In this document: in pieces, positions 34,057 to 47,500 of the stretch
Numbering within the stretch: the first letter of the stretch is position 1
Layout of the letters: every line of letters starts with the position of its first letter
Source: Bacteroidota bacterium
Lineage (GTDB): Bacteria; Bacteroidota; Bacteroidia; Bacteroidales; JAGONC01
NCBI GenBank assembly: GCA_022711405.1
Contig: JAKLFC010000007.1
Coordinates: forward strand, 104,075 to 168,074
Reading direction: 5' to 3'
Length of the DNA: 64,000 bases
The notes under the pieces: generated by a model
What the model was told of the DNA's origin: nothing
The model's input: only the letters and a program-made list of their open reading frames with translations
The model's database searches: none
Translations under genes and position numbers: made by a program

Positions 34057-34637
34057 TCCGCCGCATTTCCATCACCGGTCCTGAATCCACGGGCAAGTCC
34101 ACGCTTGCACAGCAAATAGCGGAGCGTTATCATACGGTCTTTGTCCCGGAGGTTGCCCGTTCATACCTTGATTCGCTCGGCAGGCATTACTGCTACGATG
34201 ACCTGGCGGTCATTTCCAGACACCAGTACCGGTTGGAGCAGCAGTGGGCCCGGAAGGCCAACCGTTTTCTCTTCTGCGATTCCGATTTCCTGGTGCTGAA
34301 GATCTGGAGCCTGGACAAGTATGGCCGGTGCGATCCCAGTATCCTGGAGAGGGTTGAGCGTCACCGGTACGATCTTTACCTGCTGATGGACATTGATCTG
34401 CCCTGGGAGCCTGATTCCCAGCGCGAAGATCCGCACCGGAGGGAGTACCTGTTTGCGTGGTACCGGTCTGAACTGGAACGGCTTGGCGTGGAATTCGAAG
34501 TCGTTTCAGGGATGCAGGGTGAGCGGGTGGAAAGGGCGGTGTGGATCGTGAACGACAAGTTCCAAATTCCAGTACAGCCCCCCTCCCAACCTCCCCCCAT
34601 CCGGGGGGAGGAGCAATGCCTACTCCCTACCGCGTAG
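34053..34637 (+). CDS. Nicotinamide riboside kinase-like P-loop ATPase (NadR C-terminal domain type)
   Basis: The protein has 194 residues. Walker A is 'GPESTGKSTLAQQIAERY', followed by 'VFVPEVARSYLDSLGR', 'LFCDSDFLVLKIWS' and 'YDLYLLMDIDLPWEPDSQR', as in the ribosylnicotinamide kinase domain of NadR. The NadR adenylyltransferase and repressor domains are absent. With PnuC it makes NMN from imported nicotinamide riboside (inference from family and coupling). The last 20 or so residues ('QPPSQPPPIRGEEQ') are encoded by an intergenic-type GC-rich hairpin, so the natural C-terminus has probably been replaced by repeat sequence. Confidence 0.93.
   Translation: MIRRISITGPESTGKSTLAQQIAERYHTVFVPEVARSYLDSLGRHYCYDDLAVISRHQYRLEQQWARKANRFLFCDSDFLVLKIWSLDKYGRCDPSILERVERHRYDLYLLMDIDLPWEPDSQREDPHRREYLFAWYRSELERLGVEFEVVSGMQGERVERAVWIVNDKFQIPVQPPSQPPPIRGEEQCLLPTA
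34591..34610. repeat. GC-rich hairpin inside the 3' end of the kinase gene
   Basis: CTCCCCCC (34591-34598) and GGGGGGAG (34603-34610) form a perfect 8-bp stem with loop ATCC, preceded by a C-rich run from 34578. It resembles the 33383-33430 element. Confidence 0.6.
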
Positions 34638-34681
34638 CGGTTAAACTATTGTAACAAGGCTGAATCACCAACAACGTGCAT

Positions 34682-34725
34682 TCCCCGTAGGGGATATACA
34701 AAACACTCTTTAACCCCTACGGGGT
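34682..34725. repeat. Two short palindromes around CCCC-TAC-GGGG
   Basis: TCCCC-GTA-GGGGA at 34682-34694 and ACCCC-TAC-GGGGT at 34713-34725 are near-identical small palindromes in opposite orientation, in non-coding DNA after the kinase gene. The same core (GCCC-TAC-GGGC) recurs in each 88-bp unit downstream. Confidence 0.6.
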
Positions 34726-34760
34726 AATGGAATGGCGGGGATGACGGGCTGCTACAACAC

Positions 34761-35102
34761 TTCATGCCCTACGGGCAAAGGGGGGAGAGATAAATCGGTT
34801 ATCGGATATCTGGATAGCCTATCCTTCGGGGCGGAGTTACTACCATACTTCATGCCCTACGGGCAAAGGGGGGAGAGATAAATCGGTTATCGGATATCTG
34901 GATAGCCGATCCTTCGGGGCGGAGTTATTACCATACTTCATGCCCTACGGGCAAAGGGGGGAGAGATAAATCGGTTATGGATATCTGGATAGCCGATCCT
35001 TCGGGGCGGAGTTATTACCATACTTCATGCCCTACGGGCAAAGGGGGGAGAGATAAATCGGTTACCGGATATCTGGATTACCGATCCTTCGGGGCGGAGT
35101 TT
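34761..35102 (+). repeat. Four tandem 88-bp non-coding repeats
   Basis: Units begin at 34761, 34849, 34937 and 35024; the third is 87 bp because one C is missing. The last is cut off at about 35102. Each contains the palindrome GCCC-TAC-GGGC, a G-rich tract (AAAGGGGGGAGAGA), AATCGGTTA and a CCTTCGGGGCGGAG hairpin-prone end. The copies are nearly identical. No frame is open through them. The array lies between the pnuC operon and the giant gene. Confidence 0.9.
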
Positions 35103-35267
35103 ATCCGGACGAAGTCAGGATCCTCGGGACATGTTGCCGTTAACAGATAACCGATCTATCTTACCGATAGCCGATAACAGATAGCCGATTCACAACATAT
35201 GTTTCTCCGCGCTTTTTGAAACAATCCCCCTGTCCTCGTCGTAAAAAACACCGTGGTTCATAAAAAA

Positions 35268-35290
35268 CCCGTTAAAATTTTGTTAACGGG
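35268..35290. terminator. Short inverted repeat before the giant gene
   Basis: CCCGTTAA (35268-35275) pairs with TTAACGGG (35283-35290) over a 7-base loop. It may be a weak terminator or an operator just upstream of the promoter element. Confidence 0.35.
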
Positions 35291-35322
35291 GTAAAATGTT
35301 ATAATTTTAGATAAAATTATAC

Positions 35323-35330
35323 TATCTTTG
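35323..35330 (+). promoter_or_regulatory. Possible -7 element (TAnnTTTG) of the giant gene
   Basis: TATCTTTG matches the Bacteroidota -7 consensus exactly, but no TTG lies 19-21 bases upstream. It would give a leader of about 250 bases before the start codon at 35588. Confidence 0.35.
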
Positions 35331-35587
35331 GTAGTGTAAATTTGTATATTGTTGTTGTTCATCCATGGGCATGGTGGAGCAAAAAGCAGAATCGACAGAT
35401 TAATTACGCAGTGGTGTAGTAAAAAGTTGATATTTAATTAATTGTAGTTTATCGATAAAGCAAGATCGATCCAATATTATTACCCTTTTCATTTCTGTCA
35501 TTCCGCATTACAGCCTGCCAGATGCCTACCAACATTTCAGTAAGACGGAAAGAATCATGATTTTCCGTGGGAACTGGAAGAGTATGC

Positions 35588-38500
35588 ATGAGTAGACATC
35601 GAAACTTAGTATTATTTTCGGTTATTCTTTGGATGTTCTTTTTCCGGGAATCATCCGGCCAGCCATTCAACAGCCGGCCGATCACCGATGGTTCGTACGG
35701 CAGTTGGATCTGCAGTCAGAATTCCCATATCCAGGGCACAAATGCTTTCTTTTCCTTTAACGCACCGGATCAACGCATCTATTTTCCTTCTTTTCCAGCC
35801 AATACAAGTGATTCGCTTATCAATGTCGGCATCTTTCAATCTTCATTGCCAAACAAGATTGAGGTAAAGATCCTGCCTGATTTCCTGATCAATGCGGATG
35901 AAACCATCAGTGAGATACTTTATACCATCAGGTGGGATGATCCGACAATAGTCATCACTACCGTGGATAATATTACGCCGTTCAATGTTCAGGCCATATC
36001 GATTCCGATTTTAGACAACGGCTATTACTATCAGGTCTTTGGTGCAGTCCCGATGAGTCCGGTTGGAACGCCGATTCCTGCGGGTTCGCAACGGTTGATC
36101 TCATCCTTTTCCTATACCGGAAGCACTAGCGCATGTTTTGAACTTATTGACAATGAATGGACGGTGTTGAACAACGGCGGTCCAAGCTTCGAATGGATGG
36201 GAAATGAATGCACGGGTATCATTTATAGTCCAAATGCTCCATCAGGGTGTGCACCGTGCACACTGACCCTTACATGTCCCTCAGATATAACTAAGGCCAA
36301 TGATACCGGGAACTGTGGGGCAATTGTCAGCTATACAGGTCCTGTTGTCAATCCCGGAAGCTGCACTGGAGTGACAGTAACTCAAACAGCTGGCTTGCCT
36401 AGCGGCTCACTTTTCCCTGCTGGTACCACATTAAACAGTTTTTTAGCCACCAGCAATGAAGGAGCCACAGCTTTTTGCAGTTTCATTGTCACAATAACTT
36501 CATTACCGGGTACTCCCGGGAATATAACGGGTGCATCCGCGGTTTGTCAGGGACAGAATGGTGTACCTTACAGCATCTCTCCCATATCAAATGCTACAAG
36601 CTATGTATGGAGTTATTCCGGAACAGGTGCAACCATTAACGGTAGTGGGAACTCCATTACCATCAATTTCAGCACTACTGCAACCTCGGGAAATTTAACT
36701 GTTTATGGAGTGAATAATTGTGGTGTCGGACCGGAATCCCCTTTCCGCGCCATCACTGTCAATGCGTTGCCCGGATCAGCTGGTAATATTTCAGGACCCA
36801 CGACTGTCTGCCAGGGTCAGAATAGTGTTTCATACAATGTACCGACGATTTCGAATGCCACAAATTATGTTTGGAGTTACTCAGGCACCGGTGCCACGAT
36901 CATCGGAAATGGCACTGTCATAACTATTAATTTCAGCAGCACAGCAACTTCCGGGGATCTGACAGTCTACGGAGCGAACAGCTGCGGCAACGGCACCCTA
37001 TCGCCAGCCTACCCCATCACGGTAAATACGTTACCCGGAACCGGAGGTACCATCACGGGAACATCGGTGGTAATACAGGGCCAGAATGGAGTGTCGTACA
37101 GCGTACCAGTGATTCCCGGTGCCACGAGCTATGTCTGGAGCTATTCAGGGACGGGCATCACCATCAATGGCAGCGGTGCTTCCATCACCATTGATTTTGG
37201 ACTGACCGCTACATCGGGGAATTTGACGGTCTACGGGGTGAACAGCTGCGGCAACGGTGTGGTGTCGCCTCCGTTTTATATTACCGTCAATCCTTTGATT
37301 GAATGCACGATCACCGGACCGGATCCTGTTTGTGCCGGATCGAATGACAATATATATTCCGGGCCAGGTGGTGTTGTCAGTTACACCTGGAGCATCACCG
37401 GAGGAAACATTGTCGGAAATACTGACACACAAACCGTAAATGTGACTGCCGGCACGGGAGCCGACTTTACACTTTCGCTCACAATTTTTGATGGCACAGC
37501 CACCAATACGTGTGAGACAACTGTCATGATCAATACAAGTCCATCAGCTGATATCACCCCCGATCCGGCTTCCATGTGCGTTGGCGGAAGCATCAACATG
37601 AACGGAAATCCATCGGGCGGCAGCGGTTCCTATACCACACATGTTTGGACAGGAACCGGTGCTATGTACCTTAGCAGCGCGACCATTCAATCTCCCGTCT
37701 TCTCCGGAGCACCTGCCGGCACATACTCTCTTACCTATACGGTGACCGACAACAACGGTTGCAGTGGAAGCGATAATATTACGGTGACCGTCAATCCAAA
37801 TCCATCGGCTGATATAACTCCTGATCCGGCTTCTATGTGCGTTGGCGGAAGCATCAACATGAACGGTAATCCATCTGGCGGAAGCGGCTCCTATACCACT
37901 CACTCCTGGACTGGAACCGGGGCAACGTACCTCAGCAACATTGCCATTCAATCTCCCGTCTTCTCCGGAGCACCTGCCGGCACCTATTCACTTACCTACA
38001 CAGTGACCGATGATAACGGATGCAGTGGGACTGATAATATCACAGTATCCGTCAGCGCTAATCCATCGGCCAGCATCACCCCTGACCCGGCAGCCATGTG
38101 CGTTGGCGGAAACATAGGCCTGAACGGAAATCCATCGGGCGGTAGCGGTTCCTATACCGTACATCTCTGGACTGGAACCGGGGCAACGTACCTCAGCAAC
38201 ACGGCCATTCAATCTCCCGTCTTCTCCGGAGCACCTGCCGGCACATACTCTCTTACCTATACGGTGACCGACAACAACGGCTGCAGTGGGAGCGACAATA
38301 TAACGGTGACCGTCAATCCCAGTCCATCGGCTGATATCACTCCCGATCCGGCTTCTATGTGCGTCGGCGGAAGCATCAACATGAACGGTAATCCATCTGG
38401 CGGCAGCGGTATCTACACTACCCACACCTGGACAGGATCCGGAGCAACCTACCTCAGCGATGCTGCCATTCAATCTCCCGTCTTCTCAGGGGCACCTGCA

Positions 38501-41500
38501 GGTACATACTCTCTTACCTATACGGTGACCGACAACAATGGTTGCAGTGGCAGTGATAATATCATGGTGACTGTCAATCCCAGTCCATCGGCTGGCATCA
38601 CTCCTGATCCGGCAGCCATGTGCGTTGGCGGAAGCATCAACATGAACGGTAATCCATCTGGCGGCAGCGGTATCTACACTACCCACACCTGGACAGGATC
38701 CGGAGCAACCTACCTCAGCGACGCTGCCATTCAATCTCCCGTCTTCTCCGGGGCACCCGCCGGCACATACTCTCTTACCTATACAGTGACCGACAACAAC
38801 GGCTGCAGTGGGAGCGATAACATCACGGTGACCGTCAATACCAACCCATCGGCTGGCATCACTCCTGATCCGGCTTCCATGTGCGTTGGCGGAAGCATCA
38901 ACATGAACGGAAATCCGGCAGGCGGTAGCGGCTCCTATACCACTCACGCCTGGACAGGAACCGGGGCGACGTACCTCAGCAACACTTCCATTCAAACGCC
39001 TGTGTTCTCAGGTGCACCAGCCGGTACATACTCTCTTACCTATTCGGTGACCGACAACAACGGCTGCAGTGGGAGCGATGACATCATCGTGACCGTCAAT
39101 CCTTTACCAACTATTGCTTTAGGCCCCAATCCTTCAGTCTGTAAAGGAACAACAACAGCCGACCTGACCTACTCCACAATCACTGGCAGTCCTGACCAGT
39201 ACTTCATTGATTGGAACAATGCAGCCAATACAGCAGGATTTATTGATGTGCCCTTCACCGCATTGCCTGCAAGTCCCATTGTACTATTGATTCCAGTGAG
39301 TGCGGTCCCGACGACCTATTATGGCATATTGAAGGTAAGAAACAGCAGCACAGGTTGTGAAAGCATCGTATACAACATTGCAGTGACCATTAATCCCGTA
39401 CCAACCATTAACCCGGGGAGTCCTCCATCAGTCTGCCAGGGGGCTACTTCTGCTAATCTGCCCTATTATTCCCCCACTGGCAGTCCGAATCGTTACAGTA
39501 TTGACTATGATGCGACAGCTGAAGGGCAAGGATTTATTGACGTAATAGATGCTGTCCTGGGAGCAAGTCCGATCGTACTTGTAGTTCCAGCGGGTGCATT
39601 TCCTGGAGTGTATAATGGATCACTGACCGTAAAAAATGCTGCTTCAGGATGCGTTAGCAGTGTTTATCCCATTACTGTGACGATCAAGCCCATACCCGAA
39701 CTGACCAGCAGCCTGACTCCTCCTGGAATTTGCAGTGGCACCGTGTTTAACTATACTCCAACAAGCAGCACTTCAGGAACGCTTTTCAGCTGGGTACGAA
39801 ATACCATCCCGGAAATCCTGGAGTCAGGAACCTCCGGAACCGGAGATCCCAATGAGACCCTGACAAATATAACTTCGTCTCCGGTAACGGTGACATACAT
39901 TTATACATTATCCGCATCCGGCTGTACAAATCCCAATCCCTACAATGTCACGGTCGTGGTAAGTCCTTTACCCGTTCTTACCAGCACCACGACCCCTCCT
40001 CCTATCTGCAGCGGGAACATTTTCAGCTATGATCCTCAAAGCAGTTTGGCAGGCACTGCTTTTCAGTGGAGTCGCGCTACTGTCCCTGGCATTCTTCCGC
40101 TGGCAAACTCCGGCACGGGAAATCCTGGTGAAGTGCTCACCAATACGACAGCACTCCCAATACCTGTGACGTATGTCTACACGCTCACGGCCGATGGTTG
40201 CCAGAATCCAGCGCCATTCAATGTCGTGGTCACTGTAAATCCTTCCCCGGTCCTCTCCAGTCCATTGAATCCACCCGCTATTTGCAGCGGGACGGTTTTC
40301 AGTTATATACCGGCCAGCAACACTCCAGGTACAACCTTTTCCTGGAGCAGGGCAGCCGTACCCGGCATTAGTAATCCCCCCAACTCAGGAACCGGCAATC
40401 CAGATGAAATACTTTACAATACCACCATTTCCATTGTAAACGTACCCTATGTTTATACATTGACCGCCAATGGTTGCACAAACACTCAGACAGTCACTGT
40501 CGGAGTGAAGCCTTCGCCAACGGCGAATCCCATTCCAAACCAGTCATGGTGCCACGGGGTTACCGTTCCGGTCACACAAGTGACGGGACCTGTCGCAGGA
40601 ACTTCTTTTACGTGGGTCAACAGCAATACGGCCATCGGACTGGGCGCCAGCGGCACCGGGAATATTCCTTCTTTCACTGCCACCAACCTTACCAATGATC
40701 CGATCGTTGCGGTCATCACCATAACACCACTGGCAAATGAGTGCACCGGATCCTTATCCTCATATACCATCACGGTCAGTCCATCGCCCCAGCTGACCAG
40801 TACCCTTACTCCGTCAGCCATTTGCAGCGGGACGGAATTTAGTTACGATCCGACCAGCAACGTTGCCAACACTACCTTTGCCTGGAGCCGGGCTGCCGTG
40901 CCGGGTATATCCAACCTGGCTGCCACCGGCACAGGTAATCCGCATGAAATCCTGAACAATACCACCGTACTGCCTGTGAACGTAACGTATATCTATATCC
41001 TGACTGCGAATGGCTGTACCAATCCTTCGACATACGCCGTTGTGGTCACGGTCAATCCTGTTCCTGTACTCACCAGTTCGTTAAATCCTCAGCCCATCTG
41101 CAGCAACACTTTATTCTCTTACACACCAACCAGTGGAACACCGGGGACCGTGTTCAACTGGAACAGACCCGTAGTACCCGGCATCAGCAATCCGGCCGGT
41201 TCAGGCACAGGGAATCCCAATGAGATCCTCATCAATACAACCGGTGCAACCGTAAGTGTCACTTATATTTACACGCTTTCGGCCAATGGGTGTACCAACG
41301 TACAGAATGTTATTGTGGATGTTAAGCCAACTCCGGCTGTAAATCCTGTTGCAAACCAGGAACACTGCAATGGCGACATTGTTCCTGAAACGATCCTGAC
41401 AGGCCCTGTGGCGGGTACGACATTTACCTGGACGAACAATAATACAAGCATTGGGTTGGGAGCCAGCGGCTCAGGGAATGTGCCTTCGTTTACAGCCATC

Positions 41501-44500
41501 AATACCGGTTCTTCACCCCAGGTTGCTATCATTACCGTGACTCCATCCACCGGTAACTGTCCCGGCTCCACATCCTCGTATACGATTACCGTAAACCCTT
41601 CAGCTACTGTAAATCCGATACCGAGCCAGGCCTACTGCAACGGAGATGTCGCCCCCGCGACTGTTCTGTCGGGGCCCATACCCGGCACGACCTTTTCCTG
41701 GACAAACAACAATACAGCCATCGGCCTGCCGGCCAGCGGCCAGGGTGATGTTCCGTCGTTCACAGCCTTAAATGCGACCATCAGTCCCATTTCTGCCACC
41801 ATCACGATCACTCCTGCGTATGGAACATGTCCTGGTCTGGTATCCACTTACACCATCACTGTCAATCCCACACCTACGGTGAATCCGGTGAGCAGTCAGA
41901 CCTATTGTGAAAATGCGACCGTACCTGAAACCGTTTTATCCGGGACTATTCCAGGAACCACATTCTCCTGGGTGAACAACAACATCGGGATCGGGCTGGC
42001 AGCAAGCGGGATTGGGAACATTCCCTCATTCATTGCTACTAATGATGGTGATGGTCCCATCACATCAGTTATCACAATCATTCCAACAACACCCGAATGT
42101 TCAGGAATCACTGCTAGTTTTACTATTACAGTCAATCCAATTCCAGAGCTAAGCAGTCCTTTAAGTATTGCCGGAATTTGCAGTGGTGAGACTGTGATAT
42201 ATTCACCAACAAGTTTGGTAGCAGGGACTACTTTTAGTTGGGTAAGGCCGGAAATAACTGGAATTGAACCATTAACAGGTTCTGGCAATGATGGGATTAA
42301 CGAAGTGTTGGATAATATAACTCTTGATCCAATAGTCGTAAATTATATTTATACCCTTACTGCAAATAATTGTTCAAACACTCAATCGGTGACCATTACA
42401 ATTACTCAACCACCTTTGCTAACGATAAATGAGCCTGATCCTCCAACGGTTTGCAGTGGTCACCCATTTAATTTTAATGCAACCAGTGAGACGGATGGTA
42501 CAACATTTACATGGACCAGACCTTTTGTTACAGGTATAAGTAACCCACCAGGTGCAGGTACCGGTGATATTAACGAAACATTGATCAACATAACCACCAA
42601 TGAGTATATTCCTGTAACTTACTATTATACACTAAGTTCGAACGGGTGTACTAATTCAATACCTGAGCCAGTGACTATCATCGTTGTACCTGCACCAATT
42701 GTATCAGTTAACGCAATTCCTAATCCTGTCTGCCCTGGAGAACCATTTGATTTACAATCTTCGTCTAACCTCGGTGGCACACTTCCTTCACAGATCTATT
42801 CTGAAGATTTTAACACAGGTACTGCCGGGAGCACAAATGGACCAAACGGATGGACAACTACTTTAGGGGGAGGAACACCATCAGCTTCCCGGTGGACATT
42901 ACGAAATAGCCCGTATTGGAATGGGTGGGAAAATGTAAATTCAGGTGATGGCATATTTTATCATTCAAATAGTCGTCAAGGATTTGGAACAACGACAAAT
43001 ACTTCTTTAATAAGTCCAATTATACCTATACCCGCTGGTTATAATGGTCTGACTCTAACTTTTAGGAACTATTACAATGATAATACTACTGATAATGGAT
43101 TTGTTGAAGTTCAAAATGTAGCTACAGGAGTGTGGGTTACATTATTACCTTTAAATTCTGATCGGGGCACACCTAATAATTTTCAACTAGAAACAGTATC
43201 ATTAAATGGATATATTACTGTTCCAAATATTCGAATCCGTTTTAGATATGTAGCGACTAATGACAGATATTGGGCTGTTGATAACGTTGTCATTACAGGT
43301 ACATCTCCTTTACCTGCTATGTCATGGTCAGGTATTCCACCACTCCCGCCAGGATTTCCTACTACTGATCCAAATCCAACAGGTGTTTCCCAAACGCAAA
43401 CTACTTCCTATATAGCGACTTATGTGGATACTCATACCAACTGTCCTGGAAGTGATACGGTAACCGTAGAGATGGCTTCGGTGCCGGAGGCTGACATAAC
43501 GGCGGATTACTGCACTGTGCCCGGAAAGGTCGTGCTGACCGCACATCCATCGGGGATGAGCTATCTTTGGACGACAGGCGCCACCACACAATCCATCCAG
43601 GTTGATGAAGTCGGGCAGTTCGGTGTAACGGTAACCAATACCTATGGTTGTTCGGATAGTTATTTTATGCAAGTATCCAATGAACTGGTCGTTGATGGCA
43701 GCTTTACGAACTTTGTCCCAGCTGCTCCAAGTTTTGTCACTGAATATACTCAGAATCAAGGTTATTATACAGGTGTCCCCAGTTCAGGTTTATGGCCTGA
43801 AGGGTACTATGCTGTCAATACCAGTGCCTGGTCTAACTGGCCCAATTCGCCTCAGGGTTACCACCCTAATTTTCATGGGAGAGATCACACAAATAATACG
43901 TCAGGACCAAGAAATTTCATGATGATCAATGGAAGTACAACTCAAATTGAGGACCCACCCGGAAGCGGTATCTGGAGACCAAGGATTATCTGGCAACAGA
44001 CAGTTACAGTAACCCCAAACACTAATTACTACTTCAGTGCATGGGGAATGAACCTCAACCCTGCCAATTCAGCAATTTTACAATTTGAAGTGAACGGTGT
44101 CCTTGTAGGGACCATTGTTAATCTTGATACTGTACCTAAGCCGGCATCTGAAGCTGAAGTTAGTTTATCAAACTGGAGACGTTTTCATGGTAATAATTAC
44201 TGGAATTCAGGATCAGCCACAACAGCTGTTATACGGATCAGAAATCTCAACACATTAGCAGGCGGTAACGATTTCGGTCTTGATGATATTTCCTTTGGAA
44301 CCCTGGATGCATTTCCGACGCAAATCAACATTGAAGCAAACGGGGGAGCGGCTCTTTGCGAGGGCGATACCCTTTACCTGGAGGCTAATGCTGAAGGCGG
44401 GCTTCCTCCCATCACCTTCTCATGGACAGGCCCCAACGGATTTTCGTCGAACCAGCAGAATCCCATCATTCCCAATGTTGCTCCGGTCAATGCCGGAGAG

Positions 44501-47500
44501 TATATTCTTTCGGTCCAGGATGGCTATGGGTGTCCTCCCATTACCGATACGACCATACTGACCATCATTCAGGCGCCTATGGCCTCTATCAGCGCATCGG
44601 ACACTGTTTGTGTCAATGACCCTGAACCAATTGTCACCTTTACGGGGTATAATGGGGTTGTTCCGTATACCTTCTACTATACGTTCAATGGAGGGCAGGT
44701 TCAAAGCATCACCACCACATCAGGAAATTCTGTGAACATTGCCGTTCCAACCAATGCTCCAGGGATATTTACTTATACGCTTGTGAGTGTAACCGACCTG
44801 AACGGATGCGACAGACCCTATGATGATATGTGCACGATAACCGTAGGAGAATTACCTGTATGTTCCATTACAGGCATTACGCAACTCTGTCCGGGCGCTA
44901 CAGGAAATGTCTTCATTGGCCCGGCAGGACTGGCCAGTTATTCCTGGAGCATTACGGGTAACGGAACCATTATAGGCTCAACCAGCGGTTCTACTATAAC
45001 TGTCACTGCGGGCCCGCTCTGCGACAGCACATTTACGCTGAGGCTTACCGCGGGCACCCAACTCGGATGTACGTCTCAGTGTTCCATGACCGTCCCAGTG
45101 CAGGATATTACGCTCCCTGTCTGGACCACGGCAGCAGGCAGCCTCGACCGTACGCTGCCGTGCTCTGATGTTTCAGGACTGGCCAGTGCGCAGGCCCTTG
45201 CACCGGCAGCCAGTGATAATTGCACGTTTCCCCTGACGCCGGTCAAATCACCGGGAGAATTTGTCGCAGGTAATTGTCCGCAGGCAGGTACCTATACCAA
45301 CTCCTGGACTGCCACAGATGGTTGCGGAAATTCAGCTTCGACCACCTTTACACAGGTAATCACGATCATCGATGATGTGGCTCCTGTTTGGACGACCCCA
45401 CCCGGGGCGCTCCATGTCACTCTGGACTGCAGCGATGCATCGGGTCTTGCCACTGCCCAGGCAATGCTACCCGCAGCAAGCGATAATTGCGATGCGACAA
45501 TTCTTGCTGTTAAAACATCAGGTCCCTTCGTGCAAGGTTCATGTCAGTACTCAGGAACATATACCAATACTTTTATTGCAGCTGACGACTGCGGCAATGC
45601 AGGTGCCGTTTACACTCAGGTCATTACCATCACTGACAACGCAGCTCCTGTGATCACATGCCCCAACAGCATCGCCATAGATTGCGATGAATCCACCCTG
45701 CCATCCAATACGGGGACAGCTGTGGCCACCGACAATTGCGATCCGACCCCGGCAATTGGTTATGCCGATGTAACCATCCCCGGATTATGCCCCCAGTCGT
45801 ACACGATTCAACGGACCTGGACTGCGACCGATGCCTGTAGTAATGCAATCAACTGCATCCAGTTGATAACCGTTCAGGACTTCCTGCCTCCTGTTCTTGA
45901 AGGTGTACCCGATGATGTCACGGTTTCCTGCGAAGCCATTCCAACCGAAGCTCAGGTTACGGCCACTGATAATTGCGATCCATCTGTCCCTGTAAGCTTT
46001 AACGAGATCAACAATGTGGTGGATGGTTGCGGTACCATCATCCGAACATGGAGTGCAACCGATGATTGCAGCAATCCCGTCAGCGACAGCCAAACCCTCA
46101 CCGTCTTTGACAATACCCCACCTCTGCTGATAGGGGTCCCTGCAGATATGATCGTCTCCTGCGATAATATCCCGGATGTCCCCGGCGTTACGGCAACGGA
46201 TAATTGTGATCCGACTGTAAATGTGACTTTTGAAGAGGCGGGTAATTCCGTTGTTGATGGCTGCGGAGAGATCGTCCGTACCTGGAGTGCAACCGATCAC
46301 TGCGGCAATTCGGTTTCTGACACGCAAACAATAACCGTAGAAGATACCGATCCACCTTACTGGATCACTGCACCCAATTCACTGAATCTGACCGTGCAGT
46401 GCAGCGATGCTGCCGGACTCGCCATAGCACAGACACTTGAGCCGGTTGCCAGTGATAACTGCGATCCCACCGTGATCCCTGTCAAGAATCCCGGACCATT
46501 TGTTCCAGGAGGCTGCCCTCAGGCAGGAACTTATACGAACACCTGGACAGCAAGTGATAATTGCGGCAATACGGGCAATGTTTATACACAGGTTATCACG
46601 GTGGTGGACAATACAGGACCTGTATGGGATCAGTCCCCCGGTTTCCTGAACCGCAGCCTGGCCTGTGCCGATATTTCCGGTGTGAATGCAGCGCTGGCAC
46701 TTGCCCCGACAGCAACGGACAATTGCGGCACAGCACTGGTCAATCCTGTCTCGGATGTCACGATACCGGGCATTTGTTCCGGTTCGTATGTCAGGACAAG
46801 AAAATGGTCAACCACGGATAATTGTGGTAACACTAATACGGTATTATACACGCAAACCATCACCGTAACGGATAACACAGCTCCGGTGTGGGATCAGGTT
46901 GCTGGTGGACTGGATGCATCTGTCGCCTGCGATGACAGCAATGCCTTGAATGCAGCGTTGTCACTGTCTCCATCTGGTACTGATGAATGTGGCTCAGGTG
47001 TCATCGTCAACCTCTCATCAGATGACATGACGCCGGGGAATTGTCCGGGGAGTTACACCATTGTAAGAACGTGGACGGCATCCGATGGTTGCGGGAACGT
47101 GAATGCTGTTGCATTTGCCCAAACCATCACTGTCACAGACACAACTCAACCCGTTTTTTACGATGTTCCGATCAACATTACCATTAGCTGTGAAGATCCT
47201 CTTCCAGGTGATCCGGGCACTTTACTGGCTTTTGACAACTGCAGTGATGACGTAACCGCTGACATTGTTTTCAACCAGAGCAGTCTCAATCCGGATCCCA
47301 ATTGTCCAAACGGCGGCACCATCAGCAATACATGGACTGTGGATGACGGCTGTGGCAATATAGCCATCGCCACACAGGTGATTACCATAACTGACGATAT
47401 CTATCCGCAGATCAGCTTCTGTCCCGAATCGGACACTGTGCAGGCTGAGCCCGGTGAACTTTATGCCGACGTTTCCCTTCTTCCGCCTGTTTATTCTGAT

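Larger units (their letters stand above)
35103..35587 (+). other. Non-coding leader of the giant gene
   Basis: This 485-base stretch has no convincing gene. It begins with short direct repeats of a CCGATAACAGATAGCCGAT type (35140-35190), then a hairpin at 35268-35290 and a TAnnTTTG promoter element at 35323-35330. The remaining 255 bases are AT-rich with no recognised riboswitch. Confidence 0.6.

Noticed and set aside
34761..35102. CRISPR array
   Set aside because: The 88-bp units are directly adjacent with no unique spacers, and no cas genes are present.
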